Below, one piece after another: positions 16,295-25,419 of a stretch of 53,750 nucleotides of DNA. Source of the stretch: CALJEL01 sp041082235 (GTDB lineage: Bacteria > Nitrospirota > Thermodesulfovibrionia > Thermodesulfovibrionales > CALJEL01). The position numbers and the translations under genes are program-made. The notes below the pieces were generated by a model, which worked only from the letters and a program-made list of their open reading frames with translations, searched no databases and was not told where the DNA came from. The stretch lies in contig JBDOIG010000308.1 in assembly GCA_041082235.1 (NCBI GenBank), positions 1 through 53,750 of the forward strand. Direction: 5' to 3'. Each line of letters opens with the position of its first letter. The stretch's first letter is position 1.

Positions 16295-16738
16295 ATGGGC
16301 TTTGAGATTATTGATGTAGCCGGAGATGTTGGAATCAGGGCTGATGGTGGTAAGCTTGAAGAGGTCTTTATAAATGCTGCAAAGGGCTTATACAGTCTAA
16401 TTACTGACACGGATAGTATAAACCTTGAAAAAACCCTGAACATCGAGATCAGGGCTCATAATATAGCCGGGCTTCTGGTCAATTTTTTAAATGAGCTTAT
16501 ATTTCATTTTGATGCCTATGGATTTATTGGAAGGAGCATTGATATAGAAAGTAATATTAATATTAACATTATAAATGAAGAAAACAGGGATCTCTGGCTC
16601 AAAGCTATAATTAAAGGTGAGGACTTTGATCCTGAAAGGCATGAAAGAAGGCTTCTTGTAAAGGCTGCAACTTATCATAAACTCAGGTTTTATAAGGACA
16701 ATGACAGGTGGAAGGTGAACATAATCTTTGATATCTGA
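16295..16738 (+). CDS. Archease, RtcB co-factor protein
   Basis: A 147-aa archease that speeds guanylylation of the RNA ligase RtcB. The N-terminal pattern FEIIDVAGDVGIRADGGKLEEVF and the conserved acidic site (Asp in DVGIRA, and the C-terminal VNIIFDI) fit the family. The following gene is rtcB, 12 bp away, which is the standard pairing. The ATG has no good Shine-Dalgarno; a TAAAAT lies 5 nt upstream. The 273-bp gap before it (16022-16294) holds no gene; it has one near-match to a sigma-54 site with a broken -12 element. Confidence 0.88.
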   Translation: MGFEIIDVAGDVGIRADGGKLEEVFINAAKGLYSLITDTDSINLEKTLNIEIRAHNIAGLLVNFLNELIFHFDAYGFIGRSIDIESNININIINEENRDLWLKAIIKGEDFDPERHERRLLVKAATYHKLRFYKDNDRWKVNIIFDI

Positions 16739-16750
16739 GGAGGTGAGACC

Positions 16751-18196
16751 ATGGCAATAGAGGGTTTAAGAAGGATAGATGAAAACAGGCTTGAAGTCCC
16801 CAGGGATTATAAACCAGGTATGAGGACAAATGGGATAATCTTTGTTGACGAGGAACTTGAAAAAGAGCTTGAAAAAGAGTCCATTGACCAGGTTGCCAAT
16901 GTTGCGACCCTTCCAGGTATAGTTGGCTCATCCCTTGCAATGCCAGATATCCATACAGGTTATGGATTTGCGATCGGAGGTGTGGCAGCCTTTGATATAA
17001 AAGAGGGGGTCATCTCTCCAGGCGGTGTGGGTTATGATATAAACTGCGGGGTAAGGCTTTTAAGAAGCAATCTCACAAAGGAAGAGCTCCTTCCAAAGAT
17101 AAAGGAACTTGTCAATGCCCTCTATAATGAAATACCAACTGGTGTGGGCTCCAGGGGAAAGATAAAGCTTGATTCTTCATCTGAAAAAGAGCTCCTCAAA
17201 AAAGGGGCGAGATGGGCGGTTGAGAATGGCTATGGTGATAGCTCTGATCTTGAGAGGATTGAATCAGGCGGTTGTATTGAAGGAGCAGACCCATCAATAA
17301 TAAGTGACAAGGCCTATGAAAGAGGAAGGGCACAGCAGGGGACACTTGGCTCAGGAAATCACTTTCTTGAGGTGCAGTATGTGGATGAGATATACGATGA
17401 AAAGGCAGCCACAGAGCTGAGTCTTTTTAAAGATCAGATAACAGTGATGATTCATACTGGTTCAAGGGGATTTGGCCATCAGGTATGCACAGACTTTCTT
17501 GAGATAATGGAAAGGGCCGCTAAGAAATATGGTATAGAGCTTACTGATAAGGAGCTTGCCTGTGCCCCTGTGAACAGCCCTGAGGCGCAGGATTATCTTG
17601 CAGCAATGAGGTCTGCTGCCAATTATGCCTGGGCAAACAGGCAGTGTCTGATGCACTGGACAAAGGAATGTTTTATAAAGGTCTTCAACATATCTCCAAG
17701 TGAGCTCGGGCTCACTTTGATTTATGATGTTGCACATAACATTGCAAAGATAGAGGAGCATGTTGTTAATGGTAAGAGGCTGAAACTTGTTGTCCATAGA
17801 AAGGGTGCTACAAGGGCCTTTCCACCAGGGCATCCTGAGCTTCCAGATATATATAAAAGTCTTGGTCAGCCTGTAATAATACCTGGAGATATGGGCAGAT
17901 ATTCCTATCTTCTTCTTGGCACAGAAAAGGCAATGAAGGAGACCTTTGGCTCTACATGCCACGGAGCTGGAAGGCTTCTTTCAAGGCATCAGGCTATTAA
18001 AAAGGCTAAGGGAAGGTCAATATCAAGGGAGATGGAGGATAAAGGCATTATTGTTAGGTCTGCTGGAAGGGAGACCCTTGCTGAGGAGATGTCAGAAGCC
18101 TACAAGGATGTATCAAATGTGGTGGATGTTGTGAACAGGGCTGGTATCTCAAAAAAGATTGCAAGACTCCATCCTATTGGTGTGATAAAGGGATAG
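16751..18196 (+). CDS. rtcB: RNA-splicing ligase RtcB
   Basis: GTP- and Mn-dependent ligase that joins 2',3'-cyclic phosphate or 3'-phosphate RNA ends to 5'-OH ends, for RNA repair or tRNA splicing. At 481 aa it is full length. Metal and GTP motifs are present: SPGGVGYDINCGVRLL, GTLGSGNHFLEVQYVDE, IHTGSRGFGHQV and DVAHNIAK. The nucleotidyl-acceptor His is in VHRKGATRAFPPGH, and GSTCHGAGR is near the C-terminus. The GAGGAGGTGAGACC upstream of the ATG sets the start. It is co-transcribed with archease upstream and mqnA 2 bp downstream. Confidence 0.96.
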   Translation: MAIEGLRRIDENRLEVPRDYKPGMRTNGIIFVDEELEKELEKESIDQVANVATLPGIVGSSLAMPDIHTGYGFAIGGVAAFDIKEGVISPGGVGYDINCGVRLLRSNLTKEELLPKIKELVNALYNEIPTGVGSRGKIKLDSSSEKELLKKGARWAVENGYGDSSDLERIESGGCIEGADPSIISDKAYERGRAQQGTLGSGNHFLEVQYVDEIYDEKAATELSLFKDQITVMIHTGSRGFGHQVCTDFLEIMERAAKKYGIELTDKELACAPVNSPEAQDYLAAMRSAANYAWANRQCLMHWTKECFIKVFNISPSELGLTLIYDVAHNIAKIEEHVVNGKRLKLVVHRKGATRAFPPGHPELPDIYKSLGQPVIIPGDMGRYSYLLLGTEKAMKETFGSTCHGAGRLLSRHQAIKKAKGRSISREMEDKGIIVRSAGRETLAEEMSEAYKDVSNVVDVVNRAGISKKIARLHPIGVIKG

Positions 18197-18198
18197 AT

Positions 18199-19011
18199 TT
18201 GGAAAAGCTGAGGATTGGAAAGATTCCCTATCTTAATCTCTTTCCCTTTTTTTATTTTCTTGAAAAGCTCAAAGAGCCGGTCTTTGAATTTATAGAAGAT
18301 ATACCATCAAGATTGAATAAAAAATTAAGGGCTGGTGAAATAGATATAAGTCCCTCCTCTTCTATTGAATACCTGTTAAACCAGGACCTTTATGAGATTA
18401 TAGAGAACCATTCTATAAGCTCAAAAGGACCTGTAAAGAGCATAATCCTCTTCAGTAAAAGTCCTTTAAAGGAGCTCGCCAATAGGACACTCCTGGTAAC
18501 AGATCAGTCTGATACCTCAATAATACAGTTAGAGATAATAGCAAATATATTCCTCAGGCTTGATATAAAGACAGAGAGGAGTAATCTTTCTTTAGATGAA
18601 GGCCTGAGCGAATATCCTGCCTATTTACTTATCGGTGATGAGGCAATGAAAAATCTCTATCTCAATAAAAAGTTTTATATTTATGACCTTGGAGAACTGT
18701 GGAAAAGATATACAGGTCTTCCCTTTGTGTATGCACTATGGATAATAAGAAAAGATGCCATTAATAACAGAGGTCTCTTGATTAAAAAGCTTAAGGAAGA
18801 ACTTGATAATATAAAAAGAGAGTTTTTAAAAGCCCCTGCTCGGATCTCTCATCTACCAGAGATATCAAAGATTATAGGGCCTCAGGAGGTATTGTCTTAC
18901 TGGGAGACCCTGTCATTTGATTTAACCGAGGAGCATAAAAAGGGATTGGAACTTTTCAGATATTATGCAATGATGCTCAATCAGAAAAAAGATTCTTTAT
19001 CTTATCCATAA
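18199..19011 (+). CDS. mqnA: Chorismate dehydratase MqnA (futalosine menaquinone pathway)
   Basis: The first step of the futalosine route turns chorismate into 3-[(1-carboxyvinyl)oxy]benzoate. This 270-aa periplasmic-binding-like fold protein begins LRIGKIPYLNLFPFFY. It contains the family stretch RAGEIDISPSSSIEYL, later YPAYLLIGDEAM, and DLGELWKRYTGLPFVYALWI. The start is TTG, two nt after the rtcB stop, so translation is coupled. Its 3' end overlaps the converging dnaJ by 35 bp. The other mqn genes are not in the window. Use of menaquinone fits an anaerobic respirer. Confidence 0.88.
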   Translation: MEKLRIGKIPYLNLFPFFYFLEKLKEPVFEFIEDIPSRLNKKLRAGEIDISPSSSIEYLLNQDLYEIIENHSISSKGPVKSIILFSKSPLKELANRTLLVTDQSDTSIIQLEIIANIFLRLDIKTERSNLSLDEGLSEYPAYLLIGDEAMKNLYLNKKFYIYDLGELWKRYTGLPFVYALWIIRKDAINNRGLLIKKLKEELDNIKREFLKAPARISHLPEISKIIGPQEVLSYWETLSFDLTEEHKKGLELFRYYAMMLNQKKDSLSYP

Positions 19012-20074
19012 ATGTCTTTTGAGGTTCCTCATTATTCAGCCTTGCAAGTTCCTCAATAAGCTCTTTTTGCCTTGGTGTAATCTTTTTTGGTACCTCTATG
19101 TAAACCCTTACAATTTGATTACCCCTCGTATGGCTATGAAGCCTCTGAATTCCCTTCCCTTTGAGAACAAACTCTGCGCCTGATGATGTCCCTGGCGGGA
19201 TTCTTAATTTAGCAGGGCCCTCAAGGGTGGGGACCTCTATGTCTGCACCAAGCACTGCCTGAGGAAATGTTATAGGTATCTCACATATTATATTATTACC
19301 ATCCCTTTTGAAAAGGGGATGTTCCTCCACAGTTATATACACATAAAGGTCTCCAGGAGGACCACCATTCTGACCCAGTTCACCCTCACCCCTTAATCTC
19401 AGCTTTGAGCCTGTCTCAACTCCAGCAGGTATCTTTATTGATAATGCCTTTGTCTTTGTGATGAGACCGCTGCCCTTGCATCTTTTGCAGGGATCTCCGA
19501 TTACATAACCCTTTCCATGACATTTCCCGCAGGTCTTTGATATGGTAAAGAATCCCTGCTGGTATCTTACCTGACCTGTACCCCTGCAATTTAGACAGGA
19601 GGAAGGTTTTCTACCCGCTGAACCTGTCCCGGCACAGTCAGCACAGGGCTCTGTCTTTGGTATCTCTATAATCTTTTCAGCACCAAAGGCTGCCTCATGG
19701 AGATTTATCGTGAGGTTGTAACGAAGGTCTTCGCCTCTCCGGGGTCTATGAGTCCTTCTGCCACTGAAGGCACCAAAGAAATCTTCAAAGATATCTTCAA
19801 AGATATCACCAAAGGTACCGGTGAAGGGCCCAAATCCAGGCCCTTCAGTATATGTTGATGTCCCGAACTGGTCATACTGCTGTCTTTTTACAGGATCACT
19901 CAAGCAGGCATAGGCTTCATTTATCTCCTTGAATTTTTCCTCTGCCTCTTTGTTACCAGGATTCCTGTCAGGATGATATTTAAGGGCAAGTTTTCTAAAG
20001 GCCTTCTTTATCTCCTCAGGACTGGCATCCCTTGATACACCGAGGATTTCATAGTAATCCTTCATCTCTCTCAT
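18977..20074 (-). CDS. dnaJ: Chaperone DnaJ
   Basis: Hsp40 co-chaperone that delivers substrates to DnaK and stimulates its ATPase. The J domain (YYEILGVSRDASPEEIKKAF, with HPD) is followed by a G/F region. The four CXXCXGXG zinc repeats are CADCAGTG, CLNCRGTG, CGKCHGKG and CKRCKGSG. The C-terminal domains are complete; about 365 aa. Three start codons compete (TTG 20077, ATG 20074, ATG 20065) and none has a good Shine-Dalgarno. I give the ATG at 20074; the J domain itself fits 20065. It is the last gene of the hrcA operon and overlaps mqnA tail to tail. Confidence 0.93.
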   Translation of the reverse strand: MREMKDYYEILGVSRDASPEEIKKAFRKLALKYHPDRNPGNKEAEEKFKEINEAYACLSDPVKRQQYDQFGTSTYTEGPGFGPFTGTFGDIFEDIFEDFFGAFSGRRTHRPRRGEDLRYNLTINLHEAAFGAEKIIEIPKTEPCADCAGTGSAGRKPSSCLNCRGTGQVRYQQGFFTISKTCGKCHGKGYVIGDPCKRCKGSGLITKTKALSIKIPAGVETGSKLRLRGEGELGQNGGPPGDLYVYITVEEHPLFKRDGNNIICEIPITFPQAVLGADIEVPTLEGPAKLRIPPGTSSGAEFVLKGKGIQRLHSHTRGNQIVRVYIEVPKKITPRQKELIEELARLNNEEPQKTFMDKIKNLFSD

Positions 20075-20120
20075 CAATTATTTTTAACCCCGATCTACAA
20101 CAACAGTACCCGTCTGAATT

Positions 20121-22040
20121 TCACTTTTTGTCCTTTTTATCAACATCCTCAAACTCTGCCTCCACCACATCCTCTTCTTTTTTCTTACCCTCTTCTGAAC
20201 CGGAGGCAGCAGCGCCAGCTCCTGCTCCTGATGCTGCTGCCTTATATATATGCTCAGCAATCTTGTAGGAAGCCCTTGTAAGCTCCTCTATTGCTTTTTT
20301 AATCTCATTTACATCATTAGAAGACTCCTTTACCTTCCTGCACCTGTCAAGCGCCTCCTCAATGGTCTTCTTTTCTGCTTCTGTTACCTTATCACCGTAT
20401 TCTCTCAGGGATTTTTCAACTGAATAAATAAGGTTGTCTGCCTCGTTCCTTACCTCTGCAATCTGCTTCTTTCTCCTGTCTTCCTCTGCGTGAGCCTCAG
20501 CCTCTCTCATCATCCTCTTGATCTCTTCTTCTGTTAATCCACTTGAGGCGGTTATCCTTATGGACTGCTCCTTGCCTGTACCAAGATCTTTTGCCGAGAC
20601 ATGAAGGATTCCATTTGCATCTATATCAAAGGTGACCTCTATCTGAGGCACCCCCCTCGGTGCAGGTGGTATCCCCACAAGCTCAAAGACCCCGAGGAGC
20701 TTATTATCTGCTGCCATGGGTCTCTCACCTTGATACACCTTTATGGTAACAGCGGGCTGATTATCAGTGGCAGTGGTGAATATCTGTGACTTCTTGGTTG
20801 GTATTGTTGTATTCCTTTCTATAATCTTTGTGAAAACACCTCCCAGTGTCTCAATACCAAGCGAAAGAGGTGTAACATCAAGGAGCAGGACCTCCTTTAC
20901 TTCACCCTTAAGTACTGCCGCCTGTATAGCTGCTCCTACTGCAACAACCTCATCAGGATTAACTGTCTTATTCGGGTCTTTGCCAAAATAAGCTTTTACA
21001 GTCTCCTGAACCTTTGGTGTCCTTGTCTGACCACCCACAAGAATCACCTCATCAATATCCTTCTGGGATAGATTTGCATCAGACAGGGCAAGCTTGCATG
21101 GACCCAGGGTCTTCTCTATAAGATCCCCAACGAGCTGTTCTAACTTTGCCCTTGTGAGTTTCATCACCAGGTGCTTTGGGCCTGTGGCATCTGCAGTTAT
21201 AAATGGAAGATTTATCTCTGTCTCCATTGCCTGAGAGAGTTCTATCTTTGCCTTTTCAGCAGCCTCCTTCAGCCTCTGCAGTGCCATCTTATCCTGTCTG
21301 AGGTCAATCCCCTGATCCCTTTTGAATTCCTCTATCATCCAGTCCATAATCCTGAGGTCAAAGTCATCGCCACCAAGATAGGTATCACCATTGGTAGCCC
21401 TGACCTCTATAACACCCTCTCCTATTTCCAGTATAGAAATATCAAAGGTTCCACCACCAAGGTCATAGACCGCTATCTTTTCTTCTTTCTTTTTGTCAAG
21501 ACCGTAGGCAAGGGCTGCTGCTGTTGGTTCATTTATTATCCTCAAGACATTCAAACCAGCAATCCTTCCAGCATCCTTGGTTGCCTGCCTCTGGCTGTCA
21601 TCAAAATATGCCGGGACTGTAATAACCGCCTCTGTAACAGGCTCTCCGAGATAATCCTCTGCAGCCTGTTTAAGCTTCTGAAGTATCATGGCTGATATCT
21701 CAGGAGGTGAATAAACCTTTCCCATAATCTCCACATGAGCATCACCATTTGGAGCCTGCACGATCTTGTAAGGAAGCCTCTTCATAGCCTCTTTAACTTC
21801 AGCAGAATCATATTTCCTTCCCATTAATCTCTTTATTGAAAAGATAGTATTTGTAGGATTGGTTATCGCCTGTCTTTTGGCAATCTGACCAACAAGTCTA
21901 TCGCCTTTCTCTGTAAAGGCTACAACAGAGGGGGTTGTCCTTGAACCCTCCTGATTTGGTATCACAACAGGTTCACCACCTATAACAACTGCAACAACAG
22001 AGTTTGTTGTTCCAAGGTCAATTCCAATTGCCTTTCCCAT
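20121..22040 (-). CDS. dnaK: Chaperone DnaK (Hsp70)
   Basis: ATP-dependent folding chaperone. The nucleotide-binding domain starts GIDLGTTNSVVAVV and contains YFDDSQRQATKDAG, NEPTAAALAYG and DLGGGTFDISIL. The substrate-binding domain follows VTPLSLGIETLGG. The C-terminal lid ends in an Ala/Gly-rich stretch and an acidic tail with EEDVVEAEFEDVD. At 639 aa it is full length. AAGGAGG stands before the ATG. It lies 24 bp after grpE. Confidence 0.97.
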   Translation of the reverse strand: MGKAIGIDLGTTNSVVAVVIGGEPVVIPNQEGSRTTPSVVAFTEKGDRLVGQIAKRQAITNPTNTIFSIKRLMGRKYDSAEVKEAMKRLPYKIVQAPNGDAHVEIMGKVYSPPEISAMILQKLKQAAEDYLGEPVTEAVITVPAYFDDSQRQATKDAGRIAGLNVLRIINEPTAAALAYGLDKKKEEKIAVYDLGGGTFDISILEIGEGVIEVRATNGDTYLGGDDFDLRIMDWMIEEFKRDQGIDLRQDKMALQRLKEAAEKAKIELSQAMETEINLPFITADATGPKHLVMKLTRAKLEQLVGDLIEKTLGPCKLALSDANLSQKDIDEVILVGGQTRTPKVQETVKAYFGKDPNKTVNPDEVVAVGAAIQAAVLKGEVKEVLLLDVTPLSLGIETLGGVFTKIIERNTTIPTKKSQIFTTATDNQPAVTIKVYQGERPMAADNKLLGVFELVGIPPAPRGVPQIEVTFDIDANGILHVSAKDLGTGKEQSIRITASSGLTEEEIKRMMREAEAHAEEDRRKKQIAEVRNEADNLIYSVEKSLREYGDKVTEAEKKTIEEALDRCRKVKESSNDVNEIKKAIEELTRASYKIAEHIYKAAASGAGAGAAASGSEEGKKKEEDVVEAEFEDVDKKDKK

Positions 22041-22064
22041 ATTTTCTACCTCCTTTTTTTAAAT

Positions 22065-22661
22065 TTATCCTGTAATCTCTTTCTTTTCAGGTTTTTTTGA
22101 TACCGCTACTAAAGAGGGTCTCAAAACCTTATCCTTATACATATATCCCTTTCTCAACTCCTCTACTACAGTCATTTCATCTACATCATCCCTCTCCACC
22201 ATTGACATTGCCTCATGATACAGGGGATCAAAGGGTTTCATGTATGATTCTATCTGTGAAAGCCCTGCCCTCTCAAGGGCCTTCAGGATCTCTTTCAGGG
22301 TGAGTTTCACACCCTCAACAAGTCCTGAATAGGCATTCTCTGCATGTTTTATGGCCATCTCAAGATTGTCCAGAGAAGGGATAAGAGAATTTATTAATGC
22401 CTCATTAGAGTACTTTATGATATCTTCCTTTTCACGGGTTACCATCTTTTTGTAATTCTCAAATTCTGCATACAGCCTCATATATCTATCCTTTAAGTCC
22501 TCAATCTCCTTTTTGAGGCCATTTATGAATGCCTCTTCATTGAATGTAAGCTCTTGTCTTTCTTCTTTTGGAATCTCTTGTTTTTCCTCATGAACTATAC
22601 CTTGAGGGGTCTCGGAAACATCTTCCCGAAGACCCTCTTTTAGCTCCTTTTCATTATCCAT
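22065..22661 (-). CDS. grpE: Nucleotide exchange factor GrpE
   Basis: Releases ADP from DnaK. A long N-terminal helix precedes the typical core LMRLYAEFENYKKMVTREKED-like region (seen as YMRLYAEFENYKKMVTREKE). The C-terminal beta domain has EGVKLTLKEILKALERAGL, MKPFDPLYHEAMSMVE and RKGYMYKDKVLRPSLVAVSK. I chose the ATG at 22661 because GGAGG lies 7 nt upstream; a longer frame reaches 22685 without a ribosome site. It gives 198 aa. The start overlaps the hrcA stop by 8 bp. Confidence 0.93.
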   Translation of the reverse strand: MDNEKELKEGLREDVSETPQGIVHEEKQEIPKEERQELTFNEEAFINGLKKEIEDLKDRYMRLYAEFENYKKMVTREKEDIIKYSNEALINSLIPSLDNLEMAIKHAENAYSGLVEGVKLTLKEILKALERAGLSQIESYMKPFDPLYHEAMSMVERDDVDEMTVVEELRKGYMYKDKVLRPSLVAVSKKPEKKEITG

Positions 22662-23691
22662 GTCTGCACCTCCCTGAAAGGACATCTGTAATAAAATCAG
22701 ATACAGACCTTACCATTGAGATAGCCTTTGCATAATCCATCCTTTTGGGACCTATCAAACATATAGCCCCCGCTGGTCTATCCTTTTCATAATAAGTTGA
22801 TGCCACAATGCTGAAATCCTGCATCTCCTTTATCTGGTTCTCATTGCCTATTATAACCTTCATCCCGTTGCTTTTGTAAATAAGTTCATCAAGGAGATTC
22901 AGGATGAGGTGTTTATCCTCAATCGCCCTTACAAGTTCTCTAATTTTTGAAATATTAAAGAAATCAGGAAGTTCAAAGACCTGAGAAAAACCATGGATAA
23001 AAAGCATATCCTCTGTAAGGAGTGCCTCCCTGCAGAGCCTGATAGATTTTGAGATGAGGGCATCACACATAACCTTCTCCCTTGTCATCTCTTTAAAGAT
23101 TAATTCCCTTATCTCATTTATTGAATAACCAAAAAACCTTAAATTTATATACCTTGCTGCCTCATTCAGCTCGGATTGTGAAAGCGGAGTGCTTATATCA
23201 AGGATTCTTCTTTTAGTAATTCCCTCTGCTGTCTCAAAATTGAAAAGGATCTGTGAGGAACTTAATTTTTTAATCTCTATCTTCTTTATTATTGTGTTTC
23301 CTTCAAAGGGGTGTGAGGCCACACTCACATAATGAGTTAAGGTAGCGAGTGATTTTGTAGTTCTTTCAAGCATCAGTTCAATATTATCTCTAATATCCTC
23401 AAGTCTCCTTGTCAGTTCTCTTATAAGAAGAGTATTTATCTTCGGTTCATTGCTGAGGATATTGTTTACATAGAATCTAAATCCCCTGTCAGTTGGTATC
23501 CTTCCTGCTGAGGTATGAGGTTGAAAAAGATAACCAAGTTCCTCGAGATCAGCCATGACATTCCTTATGGTTGCTGAGGAAAGGTCAAAACCATACTTCT
23601 TTGCAATATGTCTTGATCCAACAGGATCAAGCCTCTGAATATAACTCTCTACCACAGCTATTAATATCTTCTTGGCCCTCTCGTCAAGCAT
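22654..23691 (-). CDS. hrcA: Heat-inducible transcription repressor HrcA
   Basis: Represses class I heat-shock genes by binding CIRCE. The N-terminal winged helix reads LDERAKKILIAVVESYIQRLDPVGSRHIAKKYG, with SSATIRNVMADLEELGYLFQPHTSAGRIPTDRGFRFYV, a signature of the family. At 345 aa it is full length. A CIRCE element lies 14 bp upstream of the ATG, so the whole hrcA-grpE-dnaK-dnaJ operon is self-regulated. Confidence 0.96.
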   Translation of the reverse strand: MLDERAKKILIAVVESYIQRLDPVGSRHIAKKYGFDLSSATIRNVMADLEELGYLFQPHTSAGRIPTDRGFRFYVNNILSNEPKINTLLIRELTRRLEDIRDNIELMLERTTKSLATLTHYVSVASHPFEGNTIIKKIEIKKLSSSQILFNFETAEGITKRRILDISTPLSQSELNEAARYINLRFFGYSINEIRELIFKEMTREKVMCDALISKSIRLCREALLTEDMLFIHGFSQVFELPDFFNISKIRELVRAIEDKHLILNLLDELIYKSNGMKVIIGNENQIKEMQDFSIVASTYYEKDRPAGAICLIGPKRMDYAKAISMVRSVSDFITDVLSGRCRHG

Positions 23692-23705
23692 ATCAATCTA
23701 CCTCG

Positions 23706-23732
23706 TTAGCACTCTCAGTGCGAGAGTGCTAA
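23706..23732. promoter_or_regulatory. CIRCE operator
   Basis: TTAGCACTC-N9-GAGTGCTAA is a perfect match to the CIRCE consensus. It lies between the -10 box and the hrcA start, covering the transcription start. HrcA bound here would block the heat-shock operon. Confidence 0.97.
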
Positions 23733-23736
23733 AATT

Positions 23737-23766
23737 AATATAGCAACTCCTGAGAATCTATGTCAA
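23737..23766 (-). promoter_or_regulatory. Promoter of the hrcA heat-shock operon
   Basis: On the minus strand TTGACA (23766-23761) and TATATT (23742-23737) are 18 bp apart. The predicted start lies within CIRCE. The -35 box is inside the last codons of speB, so heat-shock transcription begins inside the upstream gene. Confidence 0.7.
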
Positions 23767-24594
23767 GTAAAGGAGGCACTCCCTAATTATTCTTGCTGCC
23801 ATGATGGAAGTTATGCCTGATGGATCAAAAGGCGGTGAGACCTCTACTATATCAAGACCTGCAAGCCTTATCCCTCTCAAATTCCTTATAAATGAAAGGA
23901 CATCCCCAGGTCTCCATCCACAGGGTTCAGGGGTACCTGTACCAGGTGAATAGGCGGGATCAAGCACATCTATATCAATGGAGATATATACATCCTTACC
24001 TTTAAGAACTTTAAAAAACTCTTCGGAAGGAAGGTGAGGAGAATAATATATTCCCGAAGACCTGTAATATTCTGCCTCCTCCCTTGAGCCCGACCTGATA
24101 CCAAACTGGAAGATCCTCTCATGAGGGATTATCTCGCTTATCCTTCTCATTACTGTGGCATGGGATAATCTTAAACCGTTGTATTCATCTCTCATGTCAG
24201 CATGGGCATCAAGAGTCACAACATAAAGTTCTTTAAACTTATGTGAAAGGATATCTACAACTGGATAGGTAATAAGATGTTCTCCTCCAATAATAAAGGG
24301 CAGGCTATCTGAATCAAGAAGGTATTTTATAGCCTCCCTTATTTCATCAACTGCCTTTTCAATTGAGCCTGAGATGAGAAGGTCTCCTCTATCAGAGAAT
24401 CTTATATTATGGAGATCACCCCCTGCCAGAAGATCATATTCTTCCAGACCGTAGGAGGCTTCTCTTATAGCAACAGGAGCAAACCTCGTTCCGGGTCTAT
24501 AGGATGTACTGAGGTCCAGTGGTATCCCAACTATTGTAAAAGGACCTCCTTCAGAACTTGCCATAAAGGATCTGGTCTTTTCAAATACCGGCAT
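23758..24594 (-). CDS. speB: Agmatinase / aminopropylagmatinase (ureohydrolase family)
   Basis: Mn-dependent hydrolase of the arginase family, probably making putrescine from agmatine, or spermidine from aminopropylagmatine. The binuclear Mn motifs are complete: GGEHLIT, TLDAHADMRDEY and SIDIDVLDPAYSPGTGTPEP. At 278 aa it is normal. It overlaps speE by 14 bp and follows the arginine decarboxylase gene, giving a complete arginine-to-polyamine operon. Without a lysine or ornithine route nearby, either order of propylamine transfer and urea removal is possible. Confidence 0.9.
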   Translation of the reverse strand: MPVFEKTRSFMASSEGGPFTIVGIPLDLSTSYRPGTRFAPVAIREASYGLEEYDLLAGGDLHNIRFSDRGDLLISGSIEKAVDEIREAIKYLLDSDSLPFIIGGEHLITYPVVDILSHKFKELYVVTLDAHADMRDEYNGLRLSHATVMRRISEIIPHERIFQFGIRSGSREEAEYYRSSGIYYSPHLPSEEFFKVLKGKDVYISIDIDVLDPAYSPGTGTPEPCGWRPGDVLSFIRNLRGIRLAGLDIVEVSPPFDPSGITSIMAARIIRECLLYLT

Positions 24595-25411
24595 CTTTTA
24601 AAAACTTTGGCAGCACAAAGGATGCCCTGTGAATGTCAGGGGTATAATATTTTGTTTCAAATTCTGAAGCCCTCTGGGGAATGGAAGGATCATACTTTTT
24701 AGACCCTGCTGTAAAACTCCAGTATCCTGATGGATAGGTTGGGACAGGCGAGGTATAAATCCTGCAGATAGGAAAGACTTTTTCCATAGATGTCTTTACC
24801 TTTTTTATGAGGGAAGTATGAAGAAAGGGCGATTCAGACTGGGTTACAAGAATCCCATCCTTTTTTAATGCCCTGTAGCAGTCTTTATAAAAGGATTCTG
24901 AAAAGAGACCTTCTGCAGGTCCAACAGGATCAGTTGAATCAACTATTATAATATCAAATCTGTTTTCCTGTTGCTGTACATACTTTATACCATCAGCTAT
25001 CTCAACGCTGAATCTGGGGTCTCCTTCAAAGGAGCTGTAAAAGGGAAGGAATTTTTTAGAAACCTCAACAACATCTCTATCTATCTCTACAAGGATCGCC
25101 TCTCTTGTAATCCTGTGTTTAAGGATCTCCCTCAGGGTACCACCATCTCCACCTCCTATAACAAGAACGCTCTCAGGTTCTGGATGACTCAAAAGTGGTA
25201 CATGCGTTATCATCTCATGATAAAAGAATTCATCCCTTTCAGTTGTTTGAAAGGTTCCCTCAAGAAATAACACCCTTCCAAACTGATAGGAGTCCACCAT
25301 AAGGATTTCCTGATATGGTGAGGTCTTTCTGTAAAGCGTCTCCTTTATCTTTATTCCGAGGGACAGGTCAGGGGTCTGTTTTTCTGCCAACCACAATTCT
25401 GTCTCTGGCAT
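24581..25411 (-). CDS. speE: Polyamine aminopropyltransferase (spermidine synthase)
   Basis: Transfers the aminopropyl group from decarboxylated SAM to a diamine. It shows the family motifs LFLEGTFQTTERDEFFYHEMITH, VLVIGGGDGGTLREIL, the acceptor-site DIIIVDSTDPVGPAEGLF and the conserved HTSLIKKV tail; 276 aa. The start is 8 bp from the arginine decarboxylase stop. S-adenosylmethionine decarboxylase is not seen in this window, so the donor must be supplied from elsewhere. Confidence 0.95.
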   Translation of the reverse strand: MPETELWLAEKQTPDLSLGIKIKETLYRKTSPYQEILMVDSYQFGRVLFLEGTFQTTERDEFFYHEMITHVPLLSHPEPESVLVIGGGDGGTLREILKHRITREAILVEIDRDVVEVSKKFLPFYSSFEGDPRFSVEIADGIKYVQQQENRFDIIIVDSTDPVGPAEGLFSESFYKDCYRALKKDGILVTQSESPFLHTSLIKKVKTSMEKVFPICRIYTSPVPTYPSGYWSFTAGSKKYDPSIPQRASEFETKYYTPDIHRASFVLPKFLKDAGI

Positions 25412-25419
25412 CTTTCACC

